Shown here: one piece after another, positions 1 to 8,852 of the stretch
Position numbering within the stretch: the stretch's first letter is position 1
Layout: the number at the start of each line of letters is the position of its first letter
NCBI GenBank assembly: GCA_031269685.1
Contig: JAISYU010000060.1
Coordinates: 1 to 39,443, forward strand
Direction: 5' to 3'
DNA: 39,443 nucleotides
Source of the DNA: Dysgonamonadaceae bacterium
GTDB lineage: Bacteria > Bacteroidota > Bacteroidia > Bacteroidales > Azobacteroidaceae
Notes under the pieces: model-generated
Databases searched by the model: none
Told to the model about the DNA's origin: nothing
Seen by the model: only the letters and a program-made list of their open reading frames with translations
Program-made: the position numbers and the translations under genes

Positions 1-150
1 ATAATAAACTTGTATCGGAAACTATGCCATTATCTTTACTCACTCAATCCGCAGGCCGCCGCCGAATATGTGCAATTCTGGAAAGAGCAATATGATGAAG
101 ATGAGGCAATGTTTAAGAGCGGGTATTACAAGAACAATCCGATAAAATAG
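1..150 (+). CDS. 3' end of an unidentified gene (partial)
   Basis: Reading from base 1 the frame is open for 49 codons and ends in TAG at 148-150, so this is the C-terminal end of a gene that starts before the window. The visible peptide is hydrophilic and acidic (for example FWKEQYDEDEAMFKSGYY), with no recognisable motif. It could be the tail of any soluble enzyme. The next gene, a tRNA, is on the opposite strand, so the two units converge. That it is coding is inferred only from the clean open frame and the spacing. Confidence 0.5.
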   Translation: MINLYRKLCHYLYSLNPQAAAEYVQFWKEQYDEDEAMFKSGYYKNNPIK

Positions 151-364
151 AAATTTTGTGTGCAAATAATTTTTCACGTTCTTTGAAAGGGTGGATTTGT
201 GGTTTCAAGAAGCCAATAAATTTTCAGGTTATTTTCGGTAATCTATCGTTTCTCGATTAGTTTTCCGACGGAAAGGGAAGAAGTGGCGATTCCTAAAACC
301 GTCTGAAAAACAGGTATAGCAATGGTTTGTATTTTGAAAGTTGTGTGCAAATTGTGTGTACATA
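151..364. other. Intergenic stretch with no gene seen
   Basis: AT-rich DNA between the end of the first gene and the tRNA terminator. It contains two copies of TGTGTGCAAA (about 158 and 341) but no convincing gene, promoter or hairpin. The short frame on the minus strand here has no homology that I recognise and runs up to the tRNA, so I do not call it. Confidence 0.4.
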
Positions 365-400
365 TAAAAAACAAAAGGACTCACAATCTCTTGTAAGTCC
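365..400 (-). terminator. Rho-independent terminator of tRNA-Val
   Basis: On the minus strand GGACTTACAA pairs with TTGTGAGTCC (10 bp, one G-T pair) around a GAGA tetraloop at 377-400. It is followed by TTTTGTTTTTT (the A-rich run at 365-376 on the plus strand). It lies 13 bases past the tRNA 3' end, which is what a monocistronic tRNA unit needs. Confidence 0.85.
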
Positions 401-413
401 CTCTGTGTCATCG

Positions 414-488
414 TGGGCGTTGACGGATTCGAACCGCCGACCCTCTGCTTGTAAGGCAGATGCTCTGAACCAGCTGAGCTAAACGCCC
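414..488 (-). tRNA. tRNA-Val (anticodon UAC)
   Basis: The minus strand reads GGGCGTTTAGCTCAGC and continues to a TTCGAAT T-loop. The acceptor stem GGGCGTT pairs perfectly with AACGCCC. The anticodon stem TCTGC/GCAGA encloses the loop CTTACAA, giving anticodon TAC (valine). The discriminator base is A at 414. The CCA end is not encoded (the next bases are CGA), so it must be added by the nucleotidyltransferase. Length is 75 nt, normal for a class I tRNA. It has its own promoter and terminator. Confidence 0.95.
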
Positions 489-513
489 CTTTGTTTTCTC
501 CTTAAAAACGCTG

Positions 514-543
514 CAAAGGTAATACTTATTTTTTAAACAGCAA
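514..543 (-). promoter_or_regulatory. Promoter of tRNA-Val
   Basis: On the minus strand a -33 TTG (541-543, within TTTTG) is followed after exactly 19 bp by TACCTTTG (514-521), a full match to the Bacteroidota -7 consensus TAnnTTTG. The tRNA 5' end is at 488. Confidence 0.8.
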
Positions 544-577
544 AATATTTTAAGAAAAAAGTTGATTTTTTTATTTT

Positions 578-607
578 TTGCAATCTGGAGAATTTCCTGT
601 AACTTTG
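578..607 (+). promoter_or_regulatory. Promoter of the patatin-like gene
   Basis: TTG at 578-580 (end of a T run) and TAACTTTG at 600-607 with a 19-bp spacer match the Bacteroidota -33/-7 promoter. The ATG at 630 follows about 17 nt after the expected transcription start. Confidence 0.75.
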
Positions 608-629
608 TTCCAAATTATAAAATAGGACA

Positions 630-2948
630 ATGAGATTAGAAAAAACAATATGTCTGTTGTTGGTATTTGTCTTCTATTCCGTTGAAGTTTCTTCCCAAAA
701 AGTTGGACTTGTATTAAGCGGAGGGGGGGCGAAAGGCGGTGTACATATTGGCATTATCAAAGCGCTTGAAGACAATGGCATACCGATAGATTACATAGCC
801 GGAACATCCATTGGCGCTATAATAGGGAGTCTTTATGCGATTGGTTACTCACCGGACGAGATGCTGGAGCTTCTTCTTTCCGATGATTTTTATCACTGGC
901 AAACCGGTACTGTTGAGGAAAATTACAGGTTTTATTTCCGTAAACCGCCGGATCAACCCGACTTTATAAAGATTATGGTTCCGTTAAAAGATTCTTTGAA
1001 ACTTAAATCGTCGCTTTTGCCGATGAATCTGATTAATCCCATTCAAATGAATCAAGCTTTTCTGAAACTCTATTCGCAGGCAAACGCGCAGTGCAAGGAG
1101 GATTTTGATAATTTATTTGTTCCATTTCTCTGTGTAGCGTCTGACGTTTACAACAAGAAAGCAATAATTTTCCGCAACGGAAAGATTGAAAACGCAGTAC
1201 GGGCATCAATGACGTTTCCTTTACTGTTCAAACCGGTGTATTGCGACAGTATTCCATTATTCGACGGGGGAATTTACGACAATTTTCCCGTCAATCCGAT
1301 GAAAGCAGCTTTTGATCCTGATTTTATTATAGGATCGTCGGTTTCGGGGAACAAAAACAAGAGACCGGAAGAGATGGATATGTCTGATATGCTTGAAAAC
1401 ATGGTGATGCAGCAGACGGTATATGAAGTAAATTCCGGCGACGGTATCATAATGAAGTTTAATCTTGAAGATGTCAATCTGCTTGATTTCAACAAATCCC
1501 GTACTTTGTTTGATATTGGATACAAGCGTGCGTTAGAAATGTTGGATACTATAAGGAAGCATGTTAATCGCAGTGTTCCGCTCGACGAGGTGGTATCACG
1601 GAGAATTAATTACAAGAAGAGTCTTCCACCTATGCGATTTCGCGATATTTACATTACCGGCATCAACAATTCACAGAAACATTACATTGAGACTAAGATA
1701 AACAGGGAGGAGGACAGTTATTTTTCTATTGAGGAATTTAAGAAAACTTATTTCGGGTTGCTTTCAAATCCCAAGATCAAAGAAATTTCTCCATCGGCAA
1801 TTTACGACGAAGAGAGTAATATTTTCGATCTGTACCTGGATATAAAGATAAAAGAAGAAGTTGGCATTGCTTTTGGAGGGAATGTATCATCTATGAATGC
1901 CAATCAGTTGTATCTTGCTTTAAATTATCAGAGTTTGGATGAAATTGCGTCTAGTATTAGTCTTGACATGCAGATAGGCAATTCCTTCAATGGAATTTCG
2001 TTATCAGGTCGGGTAGAGCTTCCGTCATCGAGACCGGTTGATATTTCAGCGTCGATAAACTACAATTACAGGAGATACTACGAGAGTGAGCGTTTTTTTA
2101 TTGACACTGAGATAGCGACCTATATTCATCAACGCGAGACATTCGGCAAGATAGGTTTAGGGTTTCCGTTCATCCGCACGGCAAAGATGGATATTCTTGT
2201 CGGGTATGGTTTTTTGGAAGACAAATACCTGCAAGATTCGCAGGAGTTTATTATCCGTAACGACTTAAGCCGTCTTGATCGCAGTATATACAAACTATTT
2301 TACGCGGGAGCTCTGTTTCACAAGAACACGCAAGACACAAAACAATACGCCATTCGCGGACAGAAGCATCATCTCTACGTTCAATACCTTACGGGAGACG
2401 AAAAATTCACGCCAACAAACTCCAAGCAGTCGACGGTGTTGTTTTGGGAGAATCATCATTCGTGGCTTCAGACGGATTTATTCATTCACAACATGCACTC
2501 CGTATCCGACAAATTTAATTTTGGTTACATGTTTCAGGCATTAGTATCCACTAAGAATCCGTTTCACAATTATGTATCGTCACTGCTTCAGGCGCCGGCA
2601 TACACTCCCACGCCTCACAGTATGATAGTATATAACACGGCGTTTCGCGCCTATAACTTTCTGGCTGGCGGGTTGATACCTGTTTGGCGTTTGAACGGCA
2701 CGTTTCATCTGCAAGGAGATGTGCATACATTTCTTCCTTTAAGGAACGTCACCCGAGGCGAGAACAATAAGCCAATACGTGAACCGCAGTTTTCCAGTCC
2801 TGCGTGGATGGGAGAAGTCAGTTTAGTTGCGCGATTACCGTTTCTCAACATCAGTCTTTTTGCAAATCATTATAACTATCCGAAAGACAATTGGAATGTT
2901 GGTATAAACATAGGTTATTTTATAATTCCGCCAAAATTCATTCAGTAA
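630..2948 (+). CDS. Patatin-like phospholipase fused to a POTRA and outer-membrane beta-barrel (type Vd-like)
   Basis: 772 aa. A signal peptide is visible at residues 1-22 (cleavage near SS-Q). The patatin domain follows, with the oxyanion glycine motif SGGGAKGG (30-37), the nucleophile elbow GTSIG (58-62, Ser60) and the catalytic Asp in DGG (212-214), forming a Ser-Asp dyad. From about 335 comes a POTRA-like segment, then a long beta-rich region to the C terminus resembling the BamA/TamA barrel. This layout matches PlpD of Pseudomonas, the type Vd (patatin) autotransporter family. The inferred role is a lipase carried to the outer membrane or cell surface; substrate and release are not known. 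It has its own promoter, and the DUF2148 gene follows after 3 bp, so they are probably cotranscribed. Confidence 0.88.
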   Translation: MRLEKTICLLLVFVFYSVEVSSQKVGLVLSGGGAKGGVHIGIIKALEDNGIPIDYIAGTSIGAIIGSLYAIGYSPDEMLELLLSDDFYHWQTGTVEENYRFYFRKPPDQPDFIKIMVPLKDSLKLKSSLLPMNLINPIQMNQAFLKLYSQANAQCKEDFDNLFVPFLCVASDVYNKKAIIFRNGKIENAVRASMTFPLLFKPVYCDSIPLFDGGIYDNFPVNPMKAAFDPDFIIGSSVSGNKNKRPEEMDMSDMLENMVMQQTVYEVNSGDGIIMKFNLEDVNLLDFNKSRTLFDIGYKRALEMLDTIRKHVNRSVPLDEVVSRRINYKKSLPPMRFRDIYITGINNSQKHYIETKINREEDSYFSIEEFKKTYFGLLSNPKIKEISPSAIYDEESNIFDLYLDIKIKEEVGIAFGGNVSSMNANQLYLALNYQSLDEIASSISLDMQIGNSFNGISLSGRVELPSSRPVDISASINYNYRRYYESERFFIDTEIATYIHQRETFGKIGLGFPFIRTAKMDILVGYGFLEDKYLQDSQEFIIRNDLSRLDRSIYKLFYAGALFHKNTQDTKQYAIRGQKHHLYVQYLTGDEKFTPTNSKQSTVLFWENHHSWLQTDLFIHNMHSVSDKFNFGYMFQALVSTKNPFHNYVSSLLQAPAYTPTPHSMIVYNTAFRAYNFLAGGLIPVWRLNGTFHLQGDVHTFLPLRNVTRGENNKPIREPQFSSPAWMGEVSLVARLPFLNISLFANHYNYPKDNWNVGINIGYFIIPPKFIQ

Positions 2949-2951
2949 AAG

Positions 2952-3473
2952 ATGATAACAGACGAAAGAACGACACGTCACGAACGTGTCATGTCAGCAG
3001 TAGGGCAGATGATGACCGCAGCACGTACCGCGCCGAAAGGGAAAGGCGTTGACATTATTGAGATAACCGCCGTTGAAGGGGATGACATAAGAATACTTTC
3101 GGAAAAGACCCGCGAATTGGGCGAGATGCACAGCTACGGATTCTTTTTGCGTGACGCGGAGAACATATTATCCGCCGAAGCCATCATATTAATAGGCACC
3201 CGTACTGCGGAACAGGGACTTAATTGCGGTTATTGCGGTTATCCGACCTGTATTGCGAAGCCTGCGCCTGTGCCATGCGCCATTAATTCCGTTGATGTTG
3301 GGATATCAATCGGTTCGGCATGTGCCATTGCCGCCGACCTCCGACTCGACACGCGAGTAATGTTTTCCGTCGGCTATTCGGCTCGCACCCTTAATATTAC
3401 ACAAGGCAACAATACCGTGATCGCCATTGCCGTTTCGGCGTCATCCAAAAATCCCTTCTTTGACAGGAAGTAA
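2952..3473 (+). CDS. DUF2148 ferredoxin-like domain protein
   Basis: 173 aa, cytoplasmic, no signal peptide. Cysteines at 92, 95, 100 and 109 (in NCGYCGYPTC and VPCA), plus Cys124 in SACAIAADL, resemble an iron-sulfur ligand set. The C-terminal part, with SACAIAADLRLDTRVMFSVG, is typical of DUF2148 (PF09918). These proteins have no proven biochemical role; iron-sulfur binding is inferred from the cysteines. It starts 3 bp after the patatin gene stop, so it is probably read from the same promoter. Downstream is a 23-bp tandem array. Confidence 0.82.
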   Translation: MITDERTTRHERVMSAVGQMMTAARTAPKGKGVDIIEITAVEGDDIRILSEKTRELGEMHSYGFFLRDAENILSAEAIILIGTRTAEQGLNCGYCGYPTCIAKPAPVPCAINSVDVGISIGSACAIAADLRLDTRVMFSVGYSARTLNITQGNNTVIAIAVSASSKNPFFDRK

Positions 3474-3506
3474 TAACTGAGGGTTAATGGTTTATCGTTA
3501 TTTGAG

Positions 3507-3828
3507 CGCACGGCGTCATGGCGCCCCTGCATACATTGTCATTGTAAGCCAGCATACATTGTCATTGTAAGCCAGCATACATTGTCGTTGTAAGCCGGCA
3601 TACATTGTCGTTGTAAGCCTGCATACATTGTCGTTGTAAGCCGGCATACATTGTCGTTGTAAGCCGGCATACATTGTCGTCGAGTGCCGGCGTACATTGT
3701 TGGCGTATCCCAACGTGCAGAGTTACAGAGCCTTGGCATCCAATGTCATTGAATGTTGACTTTCCGTGTCGCTGAAAGCAGGCTTTCTTTGTCGTTGAAT
3801 ATCGGCGTGCATTGTCTCTGCACTTCGG
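3507..3828. repeat. 23-bp tandem repeat array, 13 units plus one decayed unit
   Basis: From 3530 to 3828 the sequence divides into 13 units of exactly 23 bp. Units begin CATACATTGTCGTTG and end AAGCCGG (with CAG or CTG variants). Units 1-6 (3530-3667) are almost identical, unit 7 has a few changes, and units 8-13 are increasingly diverged but keep the period. A further decayed copy seems to lie at 3507-3529. Because 23 is not a multiple of 3, the array reads through all frames in turn. The short minus-strand frames over it are repeat artefacts in my view. It fills the 373-bp gap between convergent genes (DUF2148 and clpB). Confidence 0.92.
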
Positions 3829-3846
3829 CACTTTCAATCTTAGTTC

Positions 3847-6456
3847 TTAATTCTTCACTCCCAACCCTTGGTTGTTGAAGATCAGAGTGCCGTCTTTGAC
3901 GTCTACTTTGACAGTTTTCCCTGTATTTATTTCTTTTGCGAGAATGCTTTTGGAGAGAGGGTTAAGCAGATGCCGCTGAATGATTCTTTTTACCGGACGG
4001 GCACCGAACTGCGGGTCGTACCCCTCTCCTGCGATGAAGGATATGGCGTCGGCGGTGAATTGCAGGTCTATACCGTTGCCGGCAAGGAGATGCTTGACGC
4101 TATTGAGTTGCAATTCGACGATTTGACGGATTTCAATTTCATCGAGGGGCGTAAACATTATAACTTCGTCGATCCTATTAAGAAATTCAGGGCGAATGGT
4201 CTTCTTGAGCAGGTCGAATACTTCGAGGCGGGTCCGGTCAATGACCTCTATACGGTTAACGTTGTTGATTTTTTCAAAGTTTTCGCGGATAACTTGCGAA
4301 CCAAGATTGCTTGTCATGATAATAATCGTGTTCTTGAAGTTGGCAACGCGCCCCTTGTTGTCGGTAAGCCGTCCGTCGTCGAGAACCTGCAAAAGGATGT
4401 TGAATACATCGGGATGTGCTTTTTCTATTTCGTCGAAAAGTATTACGGAATACGGTTTACGGCGCACAGCTTCAGTCAACTGACCGCCTTCATCATAACC
4501 AACATAGCCGGGAGGAGAACCTATCAGACGAGTAACGGTGAATTTGTCCTGGTATTCACTCATGTCGATGCGTGTCAACATGTTCTCGTCGTCAAAAAGA
4601 TATTCTGCAAGCGCTTTTGCTAACTCTGTTTTGCCGACTCCGGTAGTTCCGAGGAAAATAAATGATCCGACAGGGCGTTTGGGATCGTGAAGTCCTGTCC
4701 TACTGCGGCGTATGGCGTCACTAACGGCAGCGATTGCTTCCTGTTGCCCGATGACTCGCTTATGAAGCTCTTCTTCGAGGTGAAGCAGCCTGTCGGATTC
4801 GCTTTGTAACATGCGACCGACGGGAATACCCGTCCAGCGTGATACAACATCGGCAATGTCGTCCGTATCAACCTCTTCTTTTATCATTGCTGCACCGCTT
4901 TGTTGGGCGTTTAACTCATCCTGGTAGTTTTCTATCTCGGATTCTTTCTGTTTTATTTGCCCGTAACGGATTTCGGCGACCTTGCCGTAGTCGCCTTCGC
5001 GTTCGGCTCGCTCGGCACGGTATTTCAGATCTTCAATATCTATCTTGTTTTGCTGTATCTTGTTGATGATTTCGCGTTCGGTCTGCCATTTCGCCTTGAT
5101 GATTGACTCTTCCTCTTTTAATCCGGCGATTTCGCGGTTAAGCACCTCAAGCTTTGCCTCGTTATTTTCCCGTTTTATCGCTTCACGCTCTATTTCTACC
5201 TGTGTTATCCTGCGGGTGATTTCGTCAAGCGCTTCCGGTACGGAATCAACCTGCATACGCAGGCGGGCAGCGGCTTCATCCATCAAATCAATGGCTTTGT
5301 CGGGCAAAAAACGGTCGCTGATATAACGGGCTGAAAGCTGTACGGCGGCAATGATTGCATCGTCTTTGATCCTGATTTTATGATGATTCTCATATTTCTC
5401 CTTGAGTCCGCGAAGGATCGAAATAGCGTCGACTTCACTCGGCTCGTTGATCATTACCTGCTGGAAGCGGCGTTCCAATGCCTTGTCCTTTTCAAAATAT
5501 TTTTGGTATTCATTGAGGGTAGTTGCACCAATTGCCCGCAATTCACCCCTCGCAAGAGCTGGTTTCAGTATATTTGCCGCATCCATTGCACCTTCGCCTC
5601 CTCCTGCACCGACAAGTGTGTGGATTTCGTCGATGAAAAGAATGATTTCGCCTTCCGATTTAGTAACTTCATCAATAACGGCTTTCAATCGTTCCTCAAA
5701 TTCACCTTTATACTTTGCTCCTGCAATAAGCGCACCCATGTCAAGCGAGAAAATCTGCTTCGACTTAAGGTTTTCAGGTATATCCCCGCGAACTATCCGA
5801 TGCGCCAAGCCTTCTGCGATAGCAGTTTTACCAACTCCCGGTTCTCCTATAAGAACAGGGTTGTTCTTGGTTCGACGACTGAGAATCTGAAGGACTCTAC
5901 GTATTTCCTCGTCGCGCCCAATGACGGGATCAAGTTTACCACTTCGCGCCTTATCATTAAGATTGACGGCATATTTTGAAAGAGACTGGTAAGTATCCTC
6001 AGCCGACTGACTGTTTACTTTGTTTCCTTGCCGTAATTCATTAATCGCAGCGCGTAATTCTTTTTCAGTGACACCGGCATCTTTAAGAATTGCGGAAACA
6101 CTGCTTTTTTCGAGTAAAAGGGCAAGGATAATCGGCTCTATGGACACGTATTCATCTCCCATCCTGGAACTAATGTCGATGGATCTCTGAAGTACCGCAT
6201 TGGTTTCCCTGCTTAAATAAGGTTCTCCACCGGAAACTTTAGGCAGGGACTCAATTTCACGATCAAGAATGGTTATAATCTGTCCCGCATTGACACCAAG
6301 CTTCCGAAACAGGAAATTTGTAACGCTTTCCGCTTTTTCAATGATGGACATGAGCAAATGAGCAGGTTCGATTGCCTGTCTACTGTTGCTGCGAGCAAGG
6401 TCAATAGCGTGTTGTATCACCTCCTGTACCTTGATAGTAAAGTTATTGAAGTTCAT
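3847..6456 (-). CDS. clpB: ATP-dependent chaperone ClpB
   Basis: 869 aa, full length for the family. Order of domains: Clp N-terminal repeat domain (about 1-145); first AAA+ module with Walker A GEPGVGKT (204-211) and Walker B LFIDEIH; the coiled-coil middle domain (about 410-530) that separates ClpB from ClpA/ClpC; second AAA+ module with Walker A GTTGVGKT and Walker [12 protein letters not shown]-terminal D2-small domain. It rescues aggregated proteins together with DnaK in the cytoplasm. The second Walker A has GTTG where GPTG is usual, a minor change. It lies 90 bp downstream of the PSP1 gene on the same strand. I see no clear -7 element or CIRCE element in the gap. Confidence 0.97.
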   Translation of the reverse strand: MNFNNFTIKVQEVIQHAIDLARSNSRQAIEPAHLLMSIIEKAESVTNFLFRKLGVNAGQIITILDREIESLPKVSGGEPYLSRETNAVLQRSIDISSRMGDEYVSIEPIILALLLEKSSVSAILKDAGVTEKELRAAINELRQGNKVNSQSAEDTYQSLSKYAVNLNDKARSGKLDPVIGRDEEIRRVLQILSRRTKNNPVLIGEPGVGKTAIAEGLAHRIVRGDIPENLKSKQIFSLDMGALIAGAKYKGEFEERLKAVIDEVTKSEGEIILFIDEIHTLVGAGGGEGAMDAANILKPALARGELRAIGATTLNEYQKYFEKDKALERRFQQVMINEPSEVDAISILRGLKEKYENHHKIRIKDDAIIAAVQLSARYISDRFLPDKAIDLMDEAAARLRMQVDSVPEALDEITRRITQVEIEREAIKRENNEAKLEVLNREIAGLKEEESIIKAKWQTEREIINKIQQNKIDIEDLKYRAERAEREGDYGKVAEIRYGQIKQKESEIENYQDELNAQQSGAAMIKEEVDTDDIADVVSRWTGIPVGRMLQSESDRLLHLEEELHKRVIGQQEAIAAVSDAIRRSRTGLHDPKRPVGSFIFLGTTGVGKTELAKALAEYLFDDENMLTRIDMSEYQDKFTVTRLIGSPPGYVGYDEGGQLTEAVRRKPYSVILFDEIEKAHPDVFNILLQVLDDGRLTDNKGRVANFKNTIIIMTSNLGSQVIRENFEKINNVNRIEVIDRTRLEVFDLLKKTIRPEFLNRIDEVIMFTPLDEIEIRQIVELQLNSVKHLLAGNGIDLQFTADAISFIAGEGYDPQFGARPVKRIIQRHLLNPLSKSILAKEINTGKTVKVDVKDGTLIFNNQGLGVKN

Positions 6457-6546
6457 AGTTATTTTGTTTTAATTTCCTTTTTGAATTGCAAAAAGAATGC
6501 CGGAAAAACAACTAATGACAGAATGGCAGAATGAAAGTACCGGCTG

Positions 6547-7668
6547 CTATTTCGGACGTGGTGCTCTATTATTATGATTACCGTTCCTGTTTTTACCTTT
6601 CTTTTTCAATGAATCAAAACGACTTACGTTGTTTCCGTCAAGTATGTCGCTATATGTCCGCCCCTGTGATCGATGTTCGTCGTCGGGAAGCAAAGACTTC
6701 GGCTTCTGTCCTTTCTTGTTCATGTTGATTACCTCAAAAGCCCGTTCGGAAGATATATTAACTATGTTAGAGATGATATTCCTTTCGGTCGAATAGGTCA
6801 TAACGTTTTTGAAGACGTCGGTTTTAATGTGATAGTACGTGTTGTCAAGCGTCTCAAGGCGAATTTCACGTGAGGGAAACTGTTTTAAAGATTCCATGTA
6901 AGTATCAACCTCATAATTGATGCAACATTTCAGTTTGGCACACTGCCCAGCAAGTTTCTGGGGATTAAGTGAGATGTCCTGAACCCGCGCAGCACCGGTG
7001 GATACCGAATTGAACCCCGAAATCCACCCTGAACAGCAAAGCTCGCGTCCGCAAGGTCCAATACCTCCTATCCTTGCCGCTTCCTGGCGGGCTCCTATTT
7101 GCCTCATCTCTATCTTGACACGGAATGCCTCTGCCAAATCTTTGATCAACTGCCGGAAATCCACGCGCTCGTCGGCAATATAATAGAAGATAGCCTTATT
7201 ACCGTCACCCTGGTATTCTACATCGCCTATTTTCATCTGCAAACCAAGATTTTCTGCTATCTTGCGCGAACGAATCATCGTGTCGTGTTCTTTCGCCTTA
7301 GCCTCTTCATATTTTTCAATGTCGGTTTGACGTGATTTACGATAAACACGACGAACATCCAAATCGGGACGGATGCGCGCCTTCTTCATCTGAAACACTA
7401 CGAGCTTTCCGGTCATGGTTACTGTACCAACGTCGTGTCCGGGACTTGCTTCTACCGTAACCATGTCGCCTTTTTCAAGCGGTAGTTTATTGCTGTTGAT
7501 GTAATATCCTTTACGTGTGTTTTTGAATTGTACTTCAATGTAATCGGTTGCCAATTCCGACTCCGCTATGTCACAAAAATAATTGTAACTGTTTAATTTA
7601 TTTGCTTGCCGGCAAAGACAACCCCGCTTATTCATGCAACATCCTCCGTTACACAGTCTATATTCCAT
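6547..7668 (-). CDS. PSP1-domain protein (RicT/YaaT family), cysteine-rich
   Basis: 373 aa. The PSP1 domain lies at about residues 65-265, with GIGPCGRELCC and CAKLKCC contributing conserved cysteines. The N terminus has a further cluster (C6, C10, C11, C17, C19), the form I associate with Bacteroidales members. The C terminus is basic and disordered (KKKGKNRNGNHNNRAPRPK). In Bacillus the family member RicT works with RicA and RicF, binds iron-sulfur clusters and influences RNA processing; a comparable role here is only inferred. It starts 9 bp after the holB stop, so it is cotranscribed with holB and probably with the purF-like gene. Confidence 0.88.
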   Translation of the reverse strand: MEYRLCNGGCCMNKRGCLCRQANKLNSYNYFCDIAESELATDYIEVQFKNTRKGYYINSNKLPLEKGDMVTVEASPGHDVGTVTMTGKLVVFQMKKARIRPDLDVRRVYRKSRQTDIEKYEEAKAKEHDTMIRSRKIAENLGLQMKIGDVEYQGDGNKAIFYYIADERVDFRQLIKDLAEAFRVKIEMRQIGARQEAARIGGIGPCGRELCCSGWISGFNSVSTGAARVQDISLNPQKLAGQCAKLKCCINYEVDTYMESLKQFPSREIRLETLDNTYYHIKTDVFKNVMTYSTERNIISNIVNISSERAFEVINMNKKGQKPKSLLPDDEHRSQGRTYSDILDGNNVSRFDSLKKKGKNRNGNHNNRAPRPK

Positions 7669-7677
7669 ATCTTGTCT

Positions 7678-8820
7678 TTACTTTTGTTTTATTAATACTG
7701 CTATCTTTAACGACAAATCGAAAAAAACCATACGCGGATTGACATTTGACTCTATATGCCGTTCAGCCAAAGTAAATTCGTCGATTAATCCGATGACGTT
7801 GCCTTCTTTTACATAAGGAGAAAAGTTATTGGAAAATTCCGCTTCCTCCCTGTTTATATAATTGATTTCAGGTATCCGCAGATTGTAGAAAAAGTTTTCG
7901 CGGATAAGATTGTTTGAGTATGACAGAAACGCTTTTTGCCGATCACGACCCATAGCCGCAAATATGTCGGCATTGGAACGCATTTTCTTGAGGTTTTTCC
8001 TCCAGCTGCAACGTACGATAGACTTGAACAGTTCAAGAAACTCGTGCCGGTCATCGGTATTGTCAAGCAATTCAAGCAGACGGAGATAATTACCGTTAGC
8101 AAGGTGAACAAGTTCTTCCTGCAACCTTTCCTCCATCCGGTTGGAAGTGCCGACTGTTAACTCTTTGAGCCTTGCCGTCATTGATTCTTTGTCAACAGGC
8201 GGGACATGCAGGCGTTGCGTCCTTGACTGAATAGTGCCGATAACCATATCAGGTGCTTCCGAAATGAGCAGGAAGACAGTGTTTGCCGGAGGTTCTTCTA
8301 TCATCTTCAAAAGTTTGTTGGCACACGATTCATGCATCTTTTCAGGTAGCCATACGAGAATGATCTTGTATTGCGATTCGTAAGCTTTCAAATTAATTTT
8401 GTGGATTATTTCGTCACTTTCACGGGCGTAAATCAATCCCTGTGAATTTTCCGCACCAATAAATTCAAGCCACAGGTTATAGTTAAAGTATGGGTTTTTA
8501 AGGACAAATTCTCGCCATTCTTTCAGATAATCATCACAGATCTCCTTTTTCTTTTTGTCGTTTTTGACGATTGGGTATACGAAATGTAAATCAGGGTGGA
8601 TAAGTTTATTGAATTTGATGCAGGAAGGACATGTCCCGCAAGCATCTTCCACATTACGGTCCGTACAGCACAAGTAGCGTGCATAGGCAAGGGCGAGGGC
8701 AACTTTCCCTACACCTTCCGTTCCGGTTAACATTCGCGCATGTGGTATGTAACCGTCGTGCATCGATTGCCGTAGATGCTGCTTGATTTCCTGCTGACCA
8801 ATAATATCTTTGAAAAACAC
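7678..8820 (-). CDS. holB: DNA polymerase III clamp-loader subunit delta'
   Basis: 380 aa. The N-terminal AAA+ domain has a degenerate P-loop GTEGVGKV (33-40), where the final Ser/Thr needed for ATP binding is Val, as expected for delta', which does not hydrolyse ATP. A zinc-binding module with cysteines at 51/52, 61, 64 and 67 (CGTCPSC) follows. The SRTQR stretch is at the position of the SRC-type motif. It acts in the clamp-loader complex that loads the beta clamp at the replication fork. It lies between the purF-like gene (32 bp gap) and the PSP1 gene (9 bp gap). Longer than the E. coli protein, as is common in Bacteroidota. Confidence 0.9.
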   Translation of the reverse strand: MFFKDIIGQQEIKQHLRQSMHDGYIPHARMLTGTEGVGKVALALAYARYLCCTDRNVEDACGTCPSCIKFNKLIHPDLHFVYPIVKNDKKKKEICDDYLKEWREFVLKNPYFNYNLWLEFIGAENSQGLIYARESDEIIHKINLKAYESQYKIILVWLPEKMHESCANKLLKMIEEPPANTVFLLISEAPDMVIGTIQSRTQRLHVPPVDKESMTARLKELTVGTSNRMEERLQEELVHLANGNYLRLLELLDNTDDRHEFLELFKSIVRCSWRKNLKKMRSNADIFAAMGRDRQKAFLSYSNNLIRENFFYNLRIPEINYINREEAEFSNNFSPYVKEGNVIGLIDEFTLAERHIESNVNPRMVFFDLSLKIAVLIKQK

Positions 8821-8852
8821 TGTAATCAGTTTAAACTGTTATTTCTCTTAAA

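Noticed and set aside
229-411. A 60-codon minus-strand frame after the tRNA
   Set aside because: It starts directly beyond the tRNA 3' end, overlaps the tRNA terminator hairpin and shows no family resemblance.
3507-3828. CRISPR array
   Set aside because: The 23-bp units are contiguous with no unique spacers, and there are no cas genes in the window.
3516-3837. Short minus-strand frames with repeated cysteine- and tyrosine-containing peptides
   Set aside because: They are readings of the 23-bp array in its three phases. The decayed units break any consistent peptide, so I treat the region as a DNA repeat only.
3868-4623. A 251-codon plus-strand frame opposite clpB, and similar long frames opposite other genes
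   Set aside because: These are shadows of well-supported genes (clpB, purF-like, Pit, PstA). They lack promoters and recognisable domains.
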